From the NCBI RefSeq assembly GCF_032118995.1, contig NC_092663.1:8246001-8310000 (forward strand): a stretch of 64,000 nt of DNA, given 5' to 3'. The position numbers and the translations under genes are program-made. Positions within the stretch are counted from its first letter, which is position 1, and every line of letters starts with the position of its first letter. The stretch comes from Asterias amurensis (Eukaryota > Echinodermata > Asteroidea > Forcipulatida > Asteriidae). Shown one piece after another: positions 59,603 through 64,000 of this stretch. The notes beneath the pieces are model-generated. The model was not told the origin of the DNA. It searched no databases and worked only from the letters and a program-made list of their open reading frames with translations.

Positions 59603-59961
59603 CTTCTTGGTGAATAAACTGGTCGTACACTCTGGTTTTGACCACAAGTAGACGTAGAAGGTATAGGCATACTACTGCTACTAGTAGGCCCACTAGTAGT
59701 TGTAGGTAAACAAGACCGCGGACAGTCATGGCAGTATCTCTTGTGTACAGTCATCAGATGTTTGACAAACTCGGCCGGTTTTGATTGCTTAAATTTACAC
59801 TTCTCTCGCATTGATTGGAACTCATCATTCGCATCAGCTAGATTAACCCTGTGTCCTTTCTTCTGATAATCTCTATTTTGCTCAGATCTCCTTCTTTTGC
59901 TTTCAGATTCCGATATGCCCAGGTAACTTCCTGGTCCTCCCCTCTTCCTCTTCGTGGCCAT
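59603..59961 (-). CDS. Putative first exon of a second Harbinger-type gene
   Basis: ATG at 59961 with A at -3 and G at +4 (MATKRKRGGPGSYLG). An upstream in-frame ATG at 60078 gives a longer product but in a poorer, GC-rich leader. A basic stretch SKRRRSEQNRD precedes RVNLADANDEFQSMREKCKF and PAEFVKHLMTVH, a helical module like RLKLSPSISALWLPL...AIKLLELYH in the chimeric gene. A Cys/His cluster (HKRYCHDCPRSC) follows, then a Ser/Thr/Pro tail ending AGAAG|GTAGGC, phase 2. Downstream exons are not found here. Confidence 0.5.
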
Positions 59962-60190
59962 TTTTATTGCGCCGTCAAAAACGCACAGCACACCCCGTAC
60001 CCGCGGCCTGCGCCGCCCCCGATCCCCTGTACGACGAGGTTTGCTCGAACAGAAAAGCGGTAGACCGACCACAGACACAAGCTATCGACCCGTGCCATTG
60101 CTTCAGCACGTACCTAGACAGCGCCCTCAGCTCGCCGCACTTGGTGTGAAAGGTGACTGTGCGTGGCAAGAATTATTATCGTTGGTGCTT
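59962..60190. promoter_or_regulatory. CpG-rich 5' region of the 59603-59961 exon
   Basis: Bases 59960-60150 are CpG-rich (CCCGCGGCCTGCGCCGCCC is typical of the composition), consistent with a promoter or 5' UTR for the - strand exon. No TATA box identified. Confidence 0.35.
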
Positions 60191-60206
60191 TGACGACCGT
60201 GTGTCT

Positions 60207-60213
60207 TTAACCG

Positions 60214-60244
<31 letters not shown>

Positions 60245-60326
60245 CACCCCTTTTGTTTTCGTTCTTTATTTTATTTTTGTATTTTTTTATATATAATTTG
60301 TTTAGTGGGTGGGGGGGGGGGGGGTT
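60207..60326. repeat. Simple repeats: (GTT)n and poly-G
   Basis: A GTT microsatellite of about a dozen units at 60207-60245, a T-rich section and a poly-G run at about 60309-60324. Confidence 0.85.
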
Positions 60327-60823
60327 TGAAGTTATTTTGACGAGCCTCGGCTTTTAGGATGATGCAAATAAATGTTAAATTGATTTAGTGATTGATTGAT
60401 GTTGTGTCACTGTATATACATAGGCAAGTTGGCTGAAGGGCTCTTGATTTTGGGAAGATCTTTGTGAATTATGAGAAGAGATTGCATTTTAATTGCTATG
60501 GTAATCAAACAATGAGACTGAGTGGCCCCCATCACCCATTGAACTTTTCAGTATAGGTTCATTCGTCATACCAAAGTCACGTTCATGAAAAAGTACTTAA
60601 ATAAAGGCGTGCGAGTTTCGGATTGAAATCGAAAAAATTGTCATCATTCTAGGACCGCAAACACCACAAGGCCGGATATCATGCAGTTGATGATGCCAGT
60701 TCCGCTGGCCTTCCTTTTATAGTTAATAGGTCCCTCCCCGGTTGGAAGATCTCCCGCAAAAAGTGCACGAGTTGAAGAACTAGCGGCCCATTTTCATAAA
60801 GCTGTTAAACAGGAAATTCTGCT
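60327..60823. other. Intergenic, nothing identified
   Basis: No gene. A short TTGATTTAGTGATTGATTGA simple repeat near 60380. Confidence 0.35.
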
Positions 60824-60951
60824 GTCGACCCCAGTGTGTGATGTTTTTTTTTTCAGGACAAGCGTGGGTAACTATTTGCACACGTTCGTCCTGGAAGAAT
60901 AAAAAACCGCCACACATCGGGGTCGACCCAGGGAAGCTAAACGAACGCACC
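60824..60951. repeat. 'GGGTGC' element end fragment
   Basis: CGGGGTCGACCCAGGGAAGC then TAAACGAACGCACCC at the right end matches 37582-37835. The inner hairpin AGGACAAGCGTGG/CACACGTTCGTCCT resembles the centre of the hAT-like element at 6717. Confidence 0.55.
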
Positions 60952-61704
60952 CAGTATGATCGCGGAGTATGTTTTCGGAAGTTTTGAGACTTCTCATCAG
61001 TTCTGAAAAGAACTGCGCAGTGCTAGCCCTCCTGATTGTTGACTACTTTAATTAGGCCTACTCTTAACTACAAGCTAGGCCAAAATTCATACACAACCAT
61101 TATTGACACCTATTTTGATAACATTAAAACAACTTAATTTTTCAAAAGGCAAACATTAATTTTGATGAACTGAATTTGCCGTACATGCGCTTGAATTAAG
61201 GTTCATCAATGATCAAAACAAAAGTTTCGCAAATGCGACAAAAGAAATAATCATAAGCGTGACTTTGGACGCGTCATGTGGCTTTAGAAAAAAAACACAA
61301 CTTCCGATTGAAGTTATAAAAATGATTACTTTTCCATGTTTGGGATTTCCTTTGTTCCGTGATAAAGCTAATTCTGTCTCACAACTACATCAATAGCTAG
61401 TTTGAATGTAATAAACACCTGTGCTGGATTCACAGCATTGTTTGTAAAATTCGAGAGAAAAAAAAATAAGGTGATGTGCCTAAGGGGTTACGACGAGTGA
61501 TCACTGGCATTTTTTTCTGCTTTTCAGTTACCATGCCGTGTGAAAATTTAATATTTAATTCTAACTTTCTGGAAAAGTAGTTTTGATTTTTTTCTCTAGT
61601 TGGACCGGGCTTTAAAATAGATTTATAGAAATGGTGTAGGGATCTTGGATTATTCTAAGTTACCAGGTGCAAATGGAGGCTAAAAGGAAATGTCGTGAGA
61701 GGTA
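60952..61704. other. Intergenic, nothing identified
   Basis: AT-rich with only short reading frames. Confidence 0.35.
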
Positions 61705-62036
61705 TTAAAATACACTTAGCTGGGCACTAAAATAGCAAACATGTGAACATTTGAACTCAATAGTCTTCGAAACTGCGAGAAATTAATGGAATAAAGAAAT
61801 CCCTTGTCGCACGAAGTTGTGTGCTTGATTTGAGACATCAGCTGAGGGCCTCATCAGTGAGGTCTCGAAATGAATGTTAGTGTGTACTGTAATGACTTTT
61901 TTTCCCTCTCAAAAACTACGTTACCAGTTACCTCACAGTGTTTTATAGTATCAACAGCTCTCCATTGCTCGTTACCAAGTAAATGTTGATGCTAACAGTT
62001 ATGTTGAGTAATTACCAATGGTGTCCACTGCTTTAA
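61705..62036. repeat. TTAA-flanked palindromic element, decayed left end
   Basis: Left TTAAAATACACTTAGC is diverged. The right end TACCAATGGTGTCCACTGCT then TTAA is well preserved. The interior has TTGTGTGCTTGATTTGAGAC, a family motif. Confidence 0.65.
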
Positions 62037-62261
62037 GCAGGATTGGAAGAGCTGACATAAAATGGTACCAGATAGTGGTAATGTTGTGTATGCTCAACAA
62101 TAACACAATGAACCACAGACAATTTGGACTAATAATAGTTGTGTGAATCTTGAGAGAAAAAATAGTAACAAACCATGCTAAATTTTCAGTATGTCAAGAC
62201 ATTGTGCCCGTATTTTGGTTGTAACATCCAGTCAGCTATTGCATTTTTTTTAAAGGTATTC

Positions 62262-62400
62262 AGATACAGTTTTAGGCCTGTATGCTTCGTTTTTGAAAGG
62301 CAAGGGCACCAAGGCATTTCCTCCTTGGTAAAGGGCACCCTATGAGGAAATTGTAAATGTATACTGGAGCATTTTCTTGCCTTCATACAAATCTTGTTAT
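62262..62400 (-). repeat. Dispersed 'CCTTGGTGCCC' repeat, antisense
   Basis: GGCAAGGGCACCAAGGCATT and AGGGCACCCTATGAGGAAAT reproduce the complement of 9880-9970. Confidence 0.65.
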
Positions 62401-62733
62401 AGGGCCTATCTACCGATAAACACCCAAAATTATACTTCATGTTGAAAGAGTAAAAATAAATTGACAAAATCAGGACATTTTTCTTGATTTTCTGGACAAG
62501 GTTTGATTGTTGTAAAGAATGACATTTAAACCCTATGTCTTTCTCAGAATTATTTCATCTGATGTTTTTGTGTTGACAAATTTTGCCCTGGAAGATTGTT
62601 GAAAACAATGGCTATTTGCACCAATTTATTATGATGTTTAGAGACTTGCAATCCACCCCCCACTCACAAAAATTCAATATCTGTTGGAAAATAAATACAT
62701 CATAAAACTTATTTTACCATTCCCCTTCCTCTA
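62401..62733. other. Intergenic, nothing identified
   Basis: No gene or repeat. Confidence 0.35.
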
Positions 62734-63114
62734 TTAAAGGCAGTGGACACTATTGGTAATTACTAAAAATAATTTTTAGCATAAAACCTTTCTTGGTGAC
62801 GAGTAATGGGGAAAGGTTGATGGTATAAAACATTGTGAGAAACGGCTCCCTCTGAAGTGTTGTAGTTTTCGAGAAAGAAGTAATTTTCCCTGAATTTGAT
62901 TTCGAGACCTCAGATTTAGAACTTGAGATCTCGAAATCAACCATCTAAACGCACACAACTTCGTGTGACATGGGTGCTTTTTTCTTTCATTATTATCTCG
63001 CAAGTTCGAAGACCGATTGAGCTCGAATTTTCACAGGTTTGTTATTTTATGCATATGTTGAGATACCCCAACTGTGAAGGCTAGTCTTTGACCAATAGTG
63101 TCCACTGCCTTTAA
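62734..63114. repeat. TTAA-flanked palindromic element, well-preserved full copy
   Basis: TTAAAGGCAGTGGACACTAT and ATAGTGTCCACTGCCTTTAA are perfect inverted ends with TTAA at both. Inner arms include GATTTCGAGACCTCAGATTT and AACTTGAGATCTCGAAATCA. This is the best reference copy in the window. Confidence 0.85.
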
Positions 63115-64000
63115 GTACATGTATCTGTGGCGAGACTATAATATATGACAATGAAAGACTTTGTCTAGTTAATTAAATTTGTTTTAATTGGTCCTTTACG
63201 TACTTTTCACAGTATTACTGGAATACATTTCTTAAACTTATCTACATCACCATTTTCCCGCAATTCTTTACTTTACACTTTTCCATTTCATAAAGCAAGT
63301 TTTTCTCCACATATTATACGAATTATACAAAGGTATAAAACAAAAACAAATAATATAAAAATGAGTTAAGTTGATTTTCAAGTCAGCTATACATCGCGTT
63401 GTAAAACACTAACAAATTTTAAAGGTAAAAATTACATGTAAATTGAGTGATGAGGGAAAATGCAAAAATTTAATAAAACATTGTTTTGTATTTATTTTAT
63501 ACAAAATTTTATTTGGAAAGTAGACATTTATTCCTAATGTGATGAGCAAAGGTTTTCCTGACAAGAATCACGCTGTTTTAAACGCCATGACTTTATCGAA
63601 CGTCAGGTTCTTCTTAAAGACACATAACTTTCCATTAGATGTCGTCTCTGTAACATAGTTTAATTCTCATAAATAACACCGCCTAGTCTTCAAATCTTAC
63701 GCACCAAAGTAAATTCTTTTTTGGAATATTTTCAAATTTTGCTTTTTCAGTACATTTTTGTAATGATGCTTCTTTCATGAAGAAGACTTGTAGCAAACAA
63801 AATGTTCCACTTCAGTTATTCATACTTTCAAAAGACTTCAATTGGCTGAGAGTACAAAAAATGCTGCTCTGCAATTGGCTGGATTTGAATGACTCTTCAG
63901 GCAAGTTTAATGTGAGCCTCTCTTTGTTAATTCTTACGTTTCTGATTGGCTTAAAGTAGCTTCTGCAAGTCTGCCATTGGTGGGAAGTAATTTATTCAAT
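63115..64000. other. Intergenic, nothing identified
   Basis: AT-rich, only short reading frames. Several CCAAT/ATTGG motifs occur near 63842-63980, without a gene start to relate them to. Confidence 0.35.

Overview
This window looks like part of a deuterostome invertebrate genome, most likely an echinoderm and probably a sea star. It is AT-rich and intron-rich, carries very many short inverted-repeat elements and tRNA-derived SINEs, and is strongly enriched in the palindrome TACATGTA. The species call is inference from repeat style and protein similarity; no search was run.

Two genes are well supported and sit head to head with about 680 bp between their start codons. On the + strand, five exons from 19345 to 48006 join with matching phases into a 252-residue atypical Rho GTPase of the Rnd family. 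It has the Rnd-type substitutions that abolish GTP hydrolysis and a C-terminal CIVM prenylation box. On the - strand, a long intronless ORF (16016-18664) carries two tandem, diverged Crypton/DUF3504-type tyrosine-recombinase-like domains. Its apparent stop lies inside a perfect GTAAGT donor. Splicing to an acceptor at 14720 restores the frame into a second exon encoding a PIF/Harbinger-like DDE (DDE_Tnp_4) domain. The predicted product (about 1181 aa) joins two unrelated transposase families, with key catalytic positions altered in both parts. It looks like a domesticated or decaying chimeric gene.

The most unusual event is in Rnd intron 1. A 171-bp piece of the neighbouring chimeric gene's coding sequence (17640-17810) has been copied, 100% identical and in the same orientation, to 20970-21140. 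The recipient intron sequence is duplicated on both sides as about 212-bp direct repeats. Two further - strand ORFs at the right (58624-58997 and 59603-59961) resemble first exons of Harbinger-type transposase genes. They have a basic region, in one clearly and in the other weakly followed by a short helical W/F module like that at the C-terminus of the chimeric gene's exon 1. All three end in phase-2 splice donors.

Layout: 1-13600 is repeat-dense intergenic DNA (SINE, LINE tails, hAT-like and other palindromic elements). 13823-18664 is the chimeric gene. 18665-19344 is a candidate bidirectional promoter. 19345-48006 is Rnd with large introns (intron 2 is 12.9 kb, intron 4 is 9.2 kb) holding more mobile-element relics, including a 1.6-kb TA-flanked element at 44028-45664. 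48007-52130 is the Rnd 3' region with a near-perfect 419-bp tandem duplication. 52130-64000 is intergenic and repeat-rich, with a 0.7-kb piggyBac-like element (57782-58494), the two isolated exons, and more palindromic elements. No rRNA, stand-alone tRNA or CRISPR was found.
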